NCBI GenBank assembly: GCA_045611635.1
Contig: JAZKXL010000019.1
Location: 1-9,064, forward strand
Length of the DNA: 9,064 nt
From: Fimenecus sp045611635
GTDB taxonomy: Bacteria > Bacillota > Clostridia > Oscillospirales > Acutalibacteraceae
Direction of reading: 5' to 3'
Shown here: piece after piece, positions 1-6,476 of the stretch
Layout: every line of letters starts with the position of its first letter
How positions within the stretch are numbered: the stretch's first letter is position 1
The notes under the pieces: generated by a model
Databases searched by the model: none
Told to the model about the DNA's origin: nothing
Seen by the model: the letters and a program-made list of their open reading frames with translations, nothing else
Translations under genes and position numbers: made by a program

Positions 1-26
1 GCCATAAGTTCTGCAAGAGTTTTCAT
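1..26 (-). CDS. Start of a third hydrogenase-operon gene, partial at window edge
   Basis: Only the first eight codons are present (MKTLAELM), reading off the left edge. The start ATG (24-26) overlaps the TGA of the preceding ATPase gene in an ATGA arrangement. A strong ribosome binding site, GGAGGTG, lies at 35-41 with 8 nt spacing, so the start is well supported. In clostridial bifurcating hydrogenase operons the gene after the NuoE-like subunit and the ATPase is usually a small thioredoxin-fold [2Fe-2S] ferredoxin, followed by the NuoF-like and HydA subunits. The N-terminus fits that, but eight residues cannot prove it; the product name is an inference from gene order. Confidence 0.6.
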
Positions 27-565
27 TTATAGAGCACCTCCGTGTTTTCTGTAATAAAATCTTTAAGCCACTGTGAAACTTCATAAGCGTCAAGTGGAAC
101 ATCACCCAATATCTCTTTAATTTCACGGGTATCACAAATAAACTCTTTTTCATTAACAATGTGCTTGTAAACAAAGTCACGGTCAGTATTCATTGTGATT
201 AACATTTGAACAGTTGATGCCACATCACCAAGTGGTGTAAAATCAACACTGTTTGTTTTGAAATAAGCCCTTACCTCAGTACCAATACCTAGTTGAGATT
301 TTATATCAAGCTTACCACCCGTTTGCTCAGCAGCCATTTTAAAAAGCGGAATACCCATACCAACTTTTCTTGTTGTTCTTGTTGTAAAAAATGGGTCAAC
401 AACACTTTTAACTTGCTCTTCACTCATACCCTTGCCGTTATCATAAACGCCGATAAGCAAGGTGTGGTCAACTGTATTTTCATTAACCTCAATAGTTATG
501 AGCTGAGCACCTGCTGATATTGAATTTTGGGCAATATCTAAAATGTTAAGAGATAGTTCTCTCAT
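23..565 (-). CDS. GHKL-family ATPase of hydrogenase operon
   Basis: A 180-residue soluble protein with a histidine-kinase-type ATP-binding fold but no dimerisation/phosphoacceptor domain and no membrane segment. Visible motifs are the N box around N14 (NILDIAQNSISAGA), the G1 box DNGKGM at 42-47, an F-box-like DPFFTTR at 57-63, the G2 box VGMGIP at 68-73 and GTEV at 95-98. All ATP and Mg-binding elements look intact. Residues from about 105 to 180 form a C-terminal segment I do not recognise. Its ATG overlaps the stop codon of the NuoE-like gene by one base (TAATG) and there is no strong separate ribosome binding site, so translation is probably coupled. Such ATPases recur between NuoE-like and ferredoxin genes in clostridial hydrogenase operons. 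Their role is not settled; a regulatory (anti-sigma/kinase-like) or assembly function is inference. Confidence 0.85.
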   Translation of the reverse strand: MRELSLNILDIAQNSISAGAQLITIEVNENTVDHTLLIGVYDNGKGMSEEQVKSVVDPFFTTRTTRKVGMGIPLFKMAAEQTGGKLDIKSQLGIGTEVRAYFKTNSVDFTPLGDVASTVQMLITMNTDRDFVYKHIVNEKEFICDTREIKEILGDVPLDAYEVSQWLKDFITENTEVLYK

Positions 566-1062
566 TATGCCATATATTTTTCAAGGATACCAGGGATATC
601 GTCGCCAACAAGTTTACCGTAAACTTCGTCGTTTACTGTAAGAACAGGAGCGAGACCGCAAGCACCGATACAACGACAAGCTTCAAGTGAGAACTTACCG
701 TCAGGTGTGCATTCGTCAGGACCGATACCGAGTTTTTCAGTAATTTTGTCAACAAGGTCCTGAGCACCCTTAACATAACAAGCTGTACCAAGACAAACTG
801 AAATGTTATACTGACCCTTTGGAGAAAGTGAGAATTGTGCATAGAAAGTTGATACTCCGTAAACCTTTTCAAGTGGAACATCCATACCCTCAGCAATCAT
901 AACTTGAACTTCATAAGGAAGGTAACCGTAAATACCTTGCGCTTCTTGCATTACGTGCATAAGCATACTCTTGTCATCCTTATTCTTTTCAATGACAGCT
1001 TTGAGCTGTTCCTCTTGCTCTGGTGTTCCTGCGAACGGAATGGAACTTAATTTTTTGAGCAT
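565..1062 (-). CDS. nuoE: NuoE-like [2Fe-2S] subunit of NAD-linked hydrogenase complex
   Basis: A 165-residue protein of the complex I 24-kDa (NuoE/HydC/HndA) family with a thioredoxin-like fold that carries one [2Fe-2S] cluster. The four cluster ligands are visible as C90-x4-C95 (CLGTAC) and C131-x3-C135 (CIGAC). An N-terminal helical part (about 15-65) contains the family pattern MQEAQGIYGYLP, and VYGVSTFYAQF lies at 67-77. The length is normal for the family. In the bifurcating [FeFe]-hydrogenase, this subunit works with the NuoF-like flavoprotein and HydA to couple NADH and ferredoxin oxidation to H2 formation. The hydrogenase reading rests on the overlapping ATPase gene and small third gene downstream rather than on other Nuo subunits, which would indicate complex I. 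The start is supported by AAAGGAGG at 1073-1080 with 10 nt spacing. Confidence 0.92.
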   Translation of the reverse strand: MLKKLSSIPFAGTPEQEEQLKAVIEKNKDDKSMLMHVMQEAQGIYGYLPYEVQVMIAEGMDVPLEKVYGVSTFYAQFSLSPKGQYNISVCLGTACYVKGAQDLVDKITEKLGIGPDECTPDGKFSLEACRCIGACGLAPVLTVNDEVYGKLVGDDIPGILEKYMA

Positions 1063-1150
1063 TTTGGAATTTCCTCCTTTGTTTAATTATGGCGGATTAA
1101 AAACCCACCCTCATTTAATTATTTAATGCCACTTTATTACACAGTAACAT

Positions 1151-1168
1151 ACGTTAAAATTATAACAA
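1151..1168. promoter_or_regulatory. Rex-like redox operator over the hydrogenase promoter
   Basis: The site ACGTTAAAATTATAACAA matches the Firmicute Rex consensus TTGTTAA-N4-TTAACAA at 11 of 14 defined positions. The GTTAA and TAACAA halves are intact and the mismatches lie at the outer left edge and one inner right base. It covers the whole -10 element and the predicted transcription start, where a repressor would block initiation. Rex senses the NADH/NAD+ ratio and is known to control hydrogenase and fermentation genes in clostridia. The match is seen; the binding is inferred. Confidence 0.5.
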
Positions 1169-1187
1169 AAAACTTTAGAAAAGTCTA
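1159..1187 (-). promoter_or_regulatory. Sigma-A promoter of the NuoE/hydrogenase operon
   Basis: On the minus strand TAGACT (1182-1187) and TATAAT (1159-1164) are separated by exactly 17 nt. The -10 is preceded by TG with one base between, an extended -10. The predicted start of transcription is near 1152, leaving a leader of about 90 nt before the NuoE-like ATG. The spacer contains a small inverted repeat, ACTTT-TCT-AAAGT. This is the only good promoter seen between the regulator gene and the operon. Confidence 0.65.
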
Positions 1188-1265
1188 TCATTTTTTTGAA
1201 TTTTTTATACTAATATATGTAATATTGGCGATAAGCATATAAAATGTTACTCTCTTTTGTATTTA

Positions 1266-2570
1266 TTAACCATTTCTTACCACTTGTTCAAACAATTTTA
1301 CACCATTTTCAAGACTATTTTGCCCTACTGTTGCAAGGTTAAAGGCAATTTCAGGAAACTCTATTTCAAAGTTAGCCGGAATTAACAAAAGCCCTTTCTT
1401 TTCAGCGTCTTTACAAAGTTCTTTTGCGGAACATTTTTTATTAATTCTACAGCGGACAAATAGTGGTGAGTTTGTTCTTAAAATTTTCACATCTTCCCCC
1501 AAATTTTCAATAAGCAAATCAGTAAAAATTTTCGATTTTTGTGAATAAAGTTTTCTAGATTTTCTAATTTGAGAGTTAAGATGTCCGTCACGAATATAGC
1601 TGCAAAGTGCTATTTGGTCAACTTTTGAAACAGTTTGATTATATAGGTCTTTTTTCTTATTGTATTCCACTAAAAGTGATTGTGGCAAAATCATAAAGCT
1701 TATACGGATTGAGGGCAATAAAAGTTTTGAGAAAGTGCCAAGATACACAACATTTTCACCACCATCAAGACCTTGCAAAGATGGTGTTGGACGGTTAAAA
1801 TAACGAAACTCACTACCGTAGTCGTCTTCAATTATAAGTTTGTTGTGTTTTCGTGCATATTCAGTTAAATCAAATCGGTCTTTTACGCTCATAATGTCGC
1901 CCCAACGAGTTGAATATGAAGGCGACGTATAAATGATATTACTTTTTTCACGATTATCAGTTACGCGAAATCCATAGTCGGTAAAAATCGCTGTGCCTTG
2001 TCTATAAGATAAGTCATCAAAACACACGGATTTTTTATCTTTTAACAAGGGACAAAGTATATTGAGAAGTGTTTGCACGCCTGCACCAATTACAATATTT
2101 TCTTCAGTACAAATACAATTTCTCATTTCTCTTGCATATTTTGCAATTTCGCATCGCAAATCATACTCCCCTTGCGGCTCACCATAAAAAAGTAAACGCT
2201 GGTTTTGTCTAAGAGCACTTTTAACATATCTACGCCATATGTCCATGTTAAAACTTTCAGCGTCAACACCTGATGATGCAAAGTCATACAAGATTTCCAT
2301 TTTTTGATTAATTTTTTCATTTTTTATTTCTTGTTTTTCAATAAGATTTCCGCGATTTGAAACGTAATATCCGCTTTGATTTTTTGGCAAAACATAACCA
2401 TCATCACAAAGACACATATACGCCAATTCAACCGTTGTTTTACTCACATTTCTTTCATTTGCGCAACGACGAATTGATGGCAATTTGCTACCTTCAGGTA
2501 ATTTTCCGCTTTCAATTAAATTTTTGTAATAATCATAAATTTGCATATATAATTTGCCATTTCGCTTCAT
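1266..2570 (-). CDS. pdxR: MocR/PdxR-type regulator (GntR domain fused to aminotransferase domain)
   Basis: The protein is 434 residues from the ATG at 2568-2570. An in-frame ATG lies 16 codons upstream, but AAGGGG at 2577-2582 (6 nt spacing) and the typical N-terminus MKRNGKLYMQIYDYYK favour the start given. Residues 1-72 are a GntR winged helix, with KLPSIRR-ANERNVSKTTVE as the recognition region. After a short linker comes a fold-type I aminotransferase-like domain (about 95-434): YGEPQGEYDLR at 129-139, GAGVQTLL at 162-169, EDDYGSEF at 248-255 with D250 for the PLP ring nitrogen, and GTFSKLLLPS at 278-287 with K282 as the likely PLP-binding lysine. Such proteins sense PLP and usually activate B6 genes. 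The divergent kinase and transporter genes strongly support a PdxR role. The family is often 460-500 residues, so this one is compact. Confidence 0.88.
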   Translation of the reverse strand: MKRNGKLYMQIYDYYKNLIESGKLPEGSKLPSIRRCANERNVSKTTVELAYMCLCDDGYVLPKNQSGYYVSNRGNLIEKQEIKNEKINQKMEILYDFASSGVDAESFNMDIWRRYVKSALRQNQRLLFYGEPQGEYDLRCEIAKYAREMRNCICTEENIVIGAGVQTLLNILCPLLKDKKSVCFDDLSYRQGTAIFTDYGFRVTDNREKSNIIYTSPSYSTRWGDIMSVKDRFDLTEYARKHNKLIIEDDYGSEFRYFNRPTPSLQGLDGGENVVYLGTFSKLLLPSIRISFMILPQSLLVEYNKKKDLYNQTVSKVDQIALCSYIRDGHLNSQIRKSRKLYSQKSKIFTDLLIENLGEDVKILRTNSPLFVRCRINKKCSAKELCKDAEKKGLLLIPANFEIEFPEIAFNLATVGQNSLENGVKLFEQVVRNG

Positions 2571-2667
2571 AACTGTCCCCTTAAAAATTGTTAATTTTGT
2601 GTATTTTAATAAAGACACTTTTGTATTATTATATACCCATAAAATCTACAAATCAAGAGGTGAAATT
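2571..2667. promoter_or_regulatory. Divergent control region between pdxR-like and pdxK-like genes
   Basis: This 97-nt gap must hold both promoters. On the plus strand TATTAT (2624-2629) is a plausible -10 but has no good -35 at normal distance, as expected of a promoter needing an activator. TTTTGT occurs twice (2595-2600 and 2619-2624), about two helical turns apart and on the same face. Closer in, GTGT (2599-2602) and ACAC (2615-2618) form a short inverted pair. MocR regulators commonly bind direct repeats in such gaps. Exact operator boundaries cannot be set from one sequence. Confidence 0.4.
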
Positions 2668-3492
2668 ATGAAAAAAATCGCAGTTATTAATGACCTTTCA
2701 GGGTTTGGCAAATGCTCACTTTCTGTGGCACTTCCAATTCTTTCGGCTATGGGTATTGAGTGTAATACCATACCTACTGCAATACTTTCAAATCAAACGG
2801 GTTTTGACGATTTTTATTCAGTTGATTTCACCCCACATTTAGTACCTTATATTGATATGTGGAAAAAGCAAAATATTCAATTTGACGCTATTTTAACCGG
2901 TTATCTTGGCAGTGAAAAACAAGTTGACACTATTATTGATTTTATTGACCATTTCGGCAAAAATTCACTTGTTTTTGTTGACCCTGTTATGGCTGACGAC
3001 GGTGTTTTGTATGACACTTATGATGATGCACTTTGTGAAAAGGTAAAAGCACTTACGAAAAAGGCAAATATCATTACACCTAACCTTACCGAATTATGTA
3101 TTCTTTGCGGTGAAGATTATCAGGAAATCGCAAGAGAAAAAAGTCTTGAAAAAATCGTAAAATTGGCATATTCATTATTAAGTGATATCACTCATACTGT
3201 AATTGTTACAGGCATTAAGCAAGATGGTAATATTACAAATTTATTTGTTACAAAAGAGCAACTTGGTACGGTAGAAAAAGAATATCTTAATGGTAGTTAT
3301 TCAGGTACTGGCGATATTTTTTCAAGCATTATAAGTGGTGCAATAACCAATGGTAAAAGCACTGAATATGCAGTTAATCTTGCAACAAATTTTATTTTTA
3401 CAGCAATAAAAAGCACTCCTACCCTTCTTGATTATGAACCAAACGGAGTAAACTTTCAAAAACATTTGGAGATGCTTATAAATGCGAAATAA
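2668..3492 (+). CDS. pdxK: Pyridoxal/pyridoxamine kinase (PdxK/PdxY-like, ribokinase fold)
   Basis: A 274-residue cytoplasmic kinase expected to phosphorylate pyridoxal, pyridoxamine or pyridoxine at the 5' hydroxyl with ATP, the entry step of vitamin B6 salvage. The N-terminus has VINDLSGFGKCSL (7-18). GYLGS (78-82) is a mark of the pyridoxal kinase branch. DPVMADDG is at 105-112, TPNLTE at 137-142, and GTGD at 213-216 gives the anion hole and catalytic base D216. The length fits the family. The ATG at 2668 is chosen over upstream in-frame starts because AGAGGTG (2656-2662) lies 5 nt before it and the family N-terminus begins there. It is the first gene of an operon, overlapping the next gene by 11 bp. 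An HMP kinase (ThiD) is the main alternative, but YLGS and the PdxR neighbour argue against it. Confidence 0.9.
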   Translation: MKKIAVINDLSGFGKCSLSVALPILSAMGIECNTIPTAILSNQTGFDDFYSVDFTPHLVPYIDMWKKQNIQFDAILTGYLGSEKQVDTIIDFIDHFGKNSLVFVDPVMADDGVLYDTYDDALCEKVKALTKKANIITPNLTELCILCGEDYQEIAREKSLEKIVKLAYSLLSDITHTVIVTGIKQDGNITNLFVTKEQLGTVEKEYLNGSYSGTGDIFSSIISGAITNGKSTEYAVNLATNFIFTAIKSTPTLLDYEPNGVNFQKHLEMLINAK

Positions 3493-4009
3493 AAAATCAC
3501 TTTTTAAAATTACATATACTGCAATTTTCACTGCAATTATTCTTCTTACAACTTTTGTAATAAAATTTTCAACAGGGTTCGGTGAGGGCTACATTCATTT
3601 GGGTGACAGTTTTATTTACCTGACTGCTTGTGTATTACCGTTCCCATATTGTCTTATTGCAGGAGCATTAGGTGGCGGACTTGCTGACATTCTTTCAGGT
3701 TATGCAATATGGTCAATTCCCACAATGCTTATAAAAATGATGAATGCAATTCCTTTTGTACTCATTTGCAAAAAACTCAAAGTGAATAAAATCTTATCAA
3801 AGCAAACCATTTTAATGACAATAGTGTCAGGAATAATAACAATCATTGGTTACTTTGTGACCGAATGTGTTTTGTATTCAGTTGCATCGGCAACTTTATC
3901 ATTAATCGGCAACACTATTCAGGCTGTTGCAAGTGGAATTATATTCATAATTATAGCAACATCACTTGATAAAATTAATTTAAAATCAAAACTTTCTAAA
4001 GGAGCTTAA
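3482..4009 (+). CDS. ECF transporter S component, probably for a B6 vitamer
   Basis: A 175-residue integral membrane protein with five or six hydrophobic segments (roughly 10-30, 40-58, 58-75, 78-96, 108-130, 135-160). It has the ECF substrate-binding subunit pattern GYIHLGDSFIYL (36-47) and a Gly-rich AGALGGGLADIL turn (61-72), then SIPTMLIKMM in the next segment. S components bind a vitamin and dock on a shared EcfA-EcfA'-EcfT energy module, which is not encoded here. Substrate is inferred from context: the gene overlaps the B6 kinase by 11 bp and lies divergent to a PdxR-type regulator, so pyridoxine/pyridoxal is the best guess and thiamine precursor or riboflavin less likely. The ribosome binding site GGAG (3468-3471) lies inside the kinase gene. 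Confidence 0.82.
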   Translation: MRNKKSLFKITYTAIFTAIILLTTFVIKFSTGFGEGYIHLGDSFIYLTACVLPFPYCLIAGALGGGLADILSGYAIWSIPTMLIKMMNAIPFVLICKKLKVNKILSKQTILMTIVSGIITIIGYFVTECVLYSVASATLSLIGNTIQAVASGIIFIIIATSLDKINLKSKLSKGA

Positions 4010-4011
4010 AA

Positions 4012-4617
4012 ATGGCTGATATAGTTTATACTTATGGAAATCAGGCGTATTTAAATATTACAAATGCTTGTCCTTGCAAATGCACTTTTTGTATTCGCAA
4101 TAACGGTGACAGCGTTGGTGAAGCAACCACTTTATGGTTTGAGCACAGCCCAACAATAGCTGACATCAAAACCGAAATTGATAACTTTGATTTTTCTAAA
4201 TATAATAATTCAATTACAATTTGCGGTTATGGTGAGCCAACTTGTGCAATTAATAATCTTATTGAAGCTTGCAAATATTTAAGAGCAAACGGCATTAAAA
4301 TCCGCCTTAACACAAACGGACTTTCCGACCTTATAAACAAGCGTGAAACCGCAAAAGAAATTTGCAAAGTTGTTGACTCAGTTTCAATAAGTTTGAATGC
4401 TCCTACCAAAGAAAAATACAATGAGGTTACTCGACCATCATTTGGTGAAAAATCATTTGATGCTATGTTGAAATTCGCAAAAGAGTGTAAAAATTTTGGC
4501 ACACCAACAAAACTTACAGTTGTTGATGTAATTAGCAAAGAAGATATTGACGCTTGTCAAAAACTTTGCGAAGAAATTGGAATACCACTCAGAGTTAGAG
4601 AATACACAGCGGAATAA
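4012..4617 (+). CDS. Small radical SAM protein (TatD-associated type)
   Basis: A 201-residue minimal radical SAM enzyme. The [4Fe-4S]/SAM motif is C20-x3-C24-x2-C27, preceded by AYLNITNAC. GYGEPT (72-77) is the SAM-binding GGE-type motif, RLNTNG is at 98-103, and SISLNAPTKEKYNEVTRP (125-142) is the following strand and loop. There is no auxiliary cluster domain; the C-terminus ends soon after IPLRVREYTAE, so it covers only the core. The N-terminal YTYGNQAYLNITNAC resembles small radical SAM proteins often linked to TatD nuclease genes; here no TatD gene is adjacent. It starts 2 nt after the transporter stop codon with AAAGGAG at 3998-4004, so it is translated with the B6 salvage genes. The reaction is unknown; activating-enzyme-like or RNA/cofactor modification roles are possible. 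Confidence 0.85.
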   Translation: MADIVYTYGNQAYLNITNACPCKCTFCIRNNGDSVGEATTLWFEHSPTIADIKTEIDNFDFSKYNNSITICGYGEPTCAINNLIEACKYLRANGIKIRLNTNGLSDLINKRETAKEICKVVDSVSISLNAPTKEKYNEVTRPSFGEKSFDAMLKFAKECKNFGTPTKLTVVDVISKEDIDACQKLCEEIGIPLRVREYTAE

Positions 4618-4672
4618 GTGTAAAATGCAAAGCACAAAAATTAAGGGGACGATATGGACATCGCCCATAAAT

Positions 4673-4710
4673 AAAACCACCCTGTTAAAAAAACAAGGTG
4701 GTTTTTATTT
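4673..4710. terminator. Two-way terminator between the B6 operon and the foldase gene
   Basis: AAAACCACC (4673-4681) pairs perfectly with GGTGGTTTT (4697-4705). The stem continues past one C/A mismatch with TGTT/AACA and closes on a five-A loop. A T-rich tail follows on the plus strand (4702-4711), and the A-rich left flank gives a T-rich tail for minus-strand transcripts. It lies between two convergent genes and can serve both. Confidence 0.88.
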
Positions 4711-5954
4711 TATTCATTATTCGCAATGTTTTCTGCAATAAATTCGTTTTGAGCCCTTTTAGCTTGCTTAAGAGTTTTGTTTTTAAAGTCAACCTTCTTC
4801 ATAATTTCAGCAAATACATCATCAGTTAGCTTGCCATATTTTTCTTCAAGAATTGCATTTTTTACATTTAAGTACCATGTTTCAGTACCTTCAACATAAT
4901 ACATAATATGGAAACCATATTCGGTTTGAATGATTCCAGTGTCACCTGGTTTGCGTGAGCTATCAGTTGCCCATTTTTCAAACGCTTTAACATATTTACC
5001 ATCATTAGCAACATTTTCATAAAGACCGTCATTATTTGGATTGCCTTTAGAATCAACATCATCAGTATATTTCTTTGTGAGTACTATAAAGTTTTCTTCT
5101 GTTTTGTTTTTGTTATATTCTTCAAGAATTGACTGAGCTTTTGCTCTACATTTTTCAACTTCAGTTTCATTTGTCATTTCATCACACATAACAAGAATGT
5201 GTCTTACGTCACTCATAAGTGAAAGTGAGTCACCATAAAGGTCCGGATTTTTATTATATTCCTCTATAATTTCTTCTTCGGTAATTTCACCTGCTATATC
5301 GTACTCAAGTTTTTCATAGTATGCAGTTGCAAGTTGTGTTTCAAATGCAATTTGACGAACAAGTTTTTCTGAAACACCTTTTCCATATTGTGTTTGAAAC
5401 CATTTATCAATAGTAGTACCATTTTCTTTTGCTGTATCATGGGCATTTTCAATACTTTTTGATATTTCTAATTCTTGAGCTTCAGTAAGAGCAAGTCCCA
5501 TTTCTTTTGCTTTAGTGACGCCATACTTAATTTGAATAATATTGTTAATTGCAACATATGTAAGTGCGTCAGCCCAAGTTGGTTTTGAAGGGTTACCAAG
5601 GTCTTTAAGAGTAATACCTGTTATAGAAGCGGCATCATCAGTATATTCTTGCTCACTAGGGGCTTTAGTATAATCATAGCCAGTAGCTTTCAAACCCATT
5701 CCTTCACCATAATATACCTCAAATTGATATGCTGTGTTTTGATAGTTATACCATGTGTTGTAGTAATAATAATTGAATTCAGCAACTGTGAATTCATATT
5801 TAGCATCAACCACTGGTATATTTGCGTTAACATTTAATTTATCATCAACAATCATATCATTTTTTGTTGGCTCAGTATCTTTTTTCTCAGTACCACATGC
5901 GGCAAAAGTAAAAAGTATAGCAATTACCATAAAAATGCTTACAACTTTTTTCAT
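4710..5954 (-). CDS. Lipoprotein peptidyl-prolyl isomerase (PrsA/SurA-like foldase)
   Basis: A 414-residue exported lipoprotein. The signal peptide MKKVVSIFMVIAILFTFAAC ends in a lipobox with C20 as the lipidated cysteine; the mature protein should be anchored outside the membrane. A helical SurA_N-like chaperone region spans about 125-245. A parvulin-type (PpiC) rotamase domain follows at about 249-357: VRHILVM at 250-256, YTDDVDSKGNPNNDG at 296-310, and PGDTGIIQTEYGFHIMY at 336-352. After it is a charged helical tail with FAEIMKK. Members fold secreted proteins after Sec export. The stretch 50-110 is unusually Tyr-rich (NYYYYNTWYNYQNTAYQFEVYY) and not part of a domain I recognise. A good GGAG (5964-5967) with 9 nt spacing supports the start. 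It is a single-gene unit with its own promoter and terminators on both sides. Confidence 0.88.
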   Translation of the reverse strand: MKKVVSIFMVIAILFTFAACGTEKKDTEPTKNDMIVDDKLNVNANIPVVDAKYEFTVAEFNYYYYNTWYNYQNTAYQFEVYYGEGMGLKATGYDYTKAPSEQEYTDDAASITGITLKDLGNPSKPTWADALTYVAINNIIQIKYGVTKAKEMGLALTEAQELEISKSIENAHDTAKENGTTIDKWFQTQYGKGVSEKLVRQIAFETQLATAYYEKLEYDIAGEITEEEIIEEYNKNPDLYGDSLSLMSDVRHILVMCDEMTNETEVEKCRAKAQSILEEYNKNKTEENFIVLTKKYTDDVDSKGNPNNDGLYENVANDGKYVKAFEKWATDSSRKPGDTGIIQTEYGFHIMYYVEGTETWYLNVKNAILEEKYGKLTDDVFAEIMKKVDFKNKTLKQAKRAQNEFIAENIANNE

Positions 5955-5998
5955 ACTTTAACACTCCAAATCTAGATGTTTTTATATTTAACAAACTC

Positions 5999-6026
5999 AT
6001 TATAACAGCCCAATATTTTTTGTCAA
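5999..6026 (-). promoter_or_regulatory. Near-consensus sigma-A promoter of the foldase gene
   Basis: On the minus strand TTGACA (6021-6026) and TATAAT (5999-6004) are both perfect, separated by 16 nt, with TG one base before the -10. It lies about 45 nt before the foldase ATG. Such a promoter suggests strong constitutive expression. It starts just after the hairpin at 6045-6078, which stops readthrough from the upstream gene. Confidence 0.85.
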
Positions 6027-6044
6027 GATACTGTTCTTACATAG

Positions 6045-6078
6045 AAAAATCCCCAAGGAAATTACCCTGGGGATTTTT
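6045..6078. terminator. Strong hairpin terminator after the small membrane protein gene
   Basis: AAAAATCCCC (6045-6054) pairs perfectly with GGGGATTTTT (6069-6078). The stem continues after a bulged A with AGG/CCT and closes on a 7-nt loop. Because the outer stem is A-rich on one side and T-rich on the other, it can terminate in both directions. On the minus strand it lies about 60 nt after the stop codon of the 80-residue gene and just before the foldase promoter. Confidence 0.85.
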
Positions 6079-6139
6079 CATAAGTGTGAAAGAAAGGAAA
6101 TTAAAACATGACACAAAATCACGATATAATCAATTTTAA

Positions 6140-6382
6140 TTATGCTACTGTTGTGTTTGTAGTCTTAACAGTTTTTGTAGATGTGTGCAAGTGAAGGTGT
6201 TCGCCCCTTGCCACTACCTTTTTATGATTATAAATACGGATTGCACGACGAATGTTACCTAACACAATTCTTTTAATTGCTTGTTCAAATGCGATAACCT
6301 TATCTTCATGCATAAAACCAAAAATCAAAAGAGAAACTACCGCTAATTCTATTAAAGTTGTAATTGCAAATGTTGTTGACAT
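6140..6382 (-). CDS. Small single-pass membrane protein with LexA-type promoter, unknown function
   Basis: An 80-residue protein I do not recognise. Residues about 6-23 (AITTLIELAVVSLLIFGF) form one membrane segment. After it come a short acidic turn (HEDK), an amphipathic basic stretch (AIKRIVLGNIRRAIRIYNHKK, about 35-55), and a His/Thr-rich tail (HLHLHTSTKTVKTTNTT). The positive-inside rule puts the basic C-terminus in the cytoplasm. The start is well supported by ACCTCC read on the minus strand as GGAGGT (6390-6395, 7 nt spacing). The gene has its own promoter with a LexA-like box and a strong terminator, which argues for a real, separately regulated gene. SOS-induced division inhibitors such as YneA are also small membrane proteins, but YneA has an outside LysM domain that is absent here, so homology is not claimed. 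Confidence 0.75.
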   Translation of the reverse strand: MSTTFAITTLIELAVVSLLIFGFMHEDKVIAFEQAIKRIVLGNIRRAIRIYNHKKVVARGEHLHLHTSTKTVKTTNTTVA

Positions 6383-6424
6383 AAAATCTACCTCCGAATG
6401 AGTTTTTCTTTACCGAACAAAGTG

Positions 6425-6436
6425 GAACAAATGTTC
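6425..6436. promoter_or_regulatory. LexA (SOS) box, GAAC-AAAT-GTTC
   Basis: A perfect GAAC-N4-GTTC dyad. On the gene strand it reads GAACATTTGTTCC, one base from the ideal Firmicute LexA core GAACATATGTTC. It sits at about +6 to +17 of the small membrane protein promoter, where bound LexA would block transcription. Confidence 0.65.
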
Positions 6437-6448
6437 TTTACGTGTTTT

Positions 6449-6476
6449 ATTATAGACCAATTTTTCAAAAAGTCAA
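6449..6476 (-). promoter_or_regulatory. Promoter of the small membrane protein gene
   Basis: On the minus strand TTGACT (6471-6476) and TATAAT (6449-6454) are separated by 16 nt. The predicted transcription start is near 6442, giving a leader of about 60 nt with the GGAGGT ribosome binding site. A LexA-like box lies directly after the start point and a degenerate one overlaps the -35. Confidence 0.72.

Noticed and set aside
1190..1265. Terminator for the pdxR-like gene
   Set aside because: No GC-containing stem with a T-tract was found after its stop codon, so termination here is not called.
2554..2667. Upstream in-frame extension of the kinase gene by 38 codons
   Set aside because: The family N-terminus and a good ribosome binding site place the start at 2668, and the extension overlaps the divergent regulator gene.
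4641..4670. Imperfect hairpin GGGGACGAT / ATCGCCC and a six-codon frame after the radical SAM gene
   Set aside because: The stem has a two-base bulge and no T-tract, and the frame is too short to support. The shared 10-mer TTAAGGGGAC with 2575-2584 (inverted) is within chance expectation.
4547..4741. 64-codon frame across the end of the radical SAM gene
   Set aside because: It overlaps the radical SAM gene and reads through the hairpin terminator.
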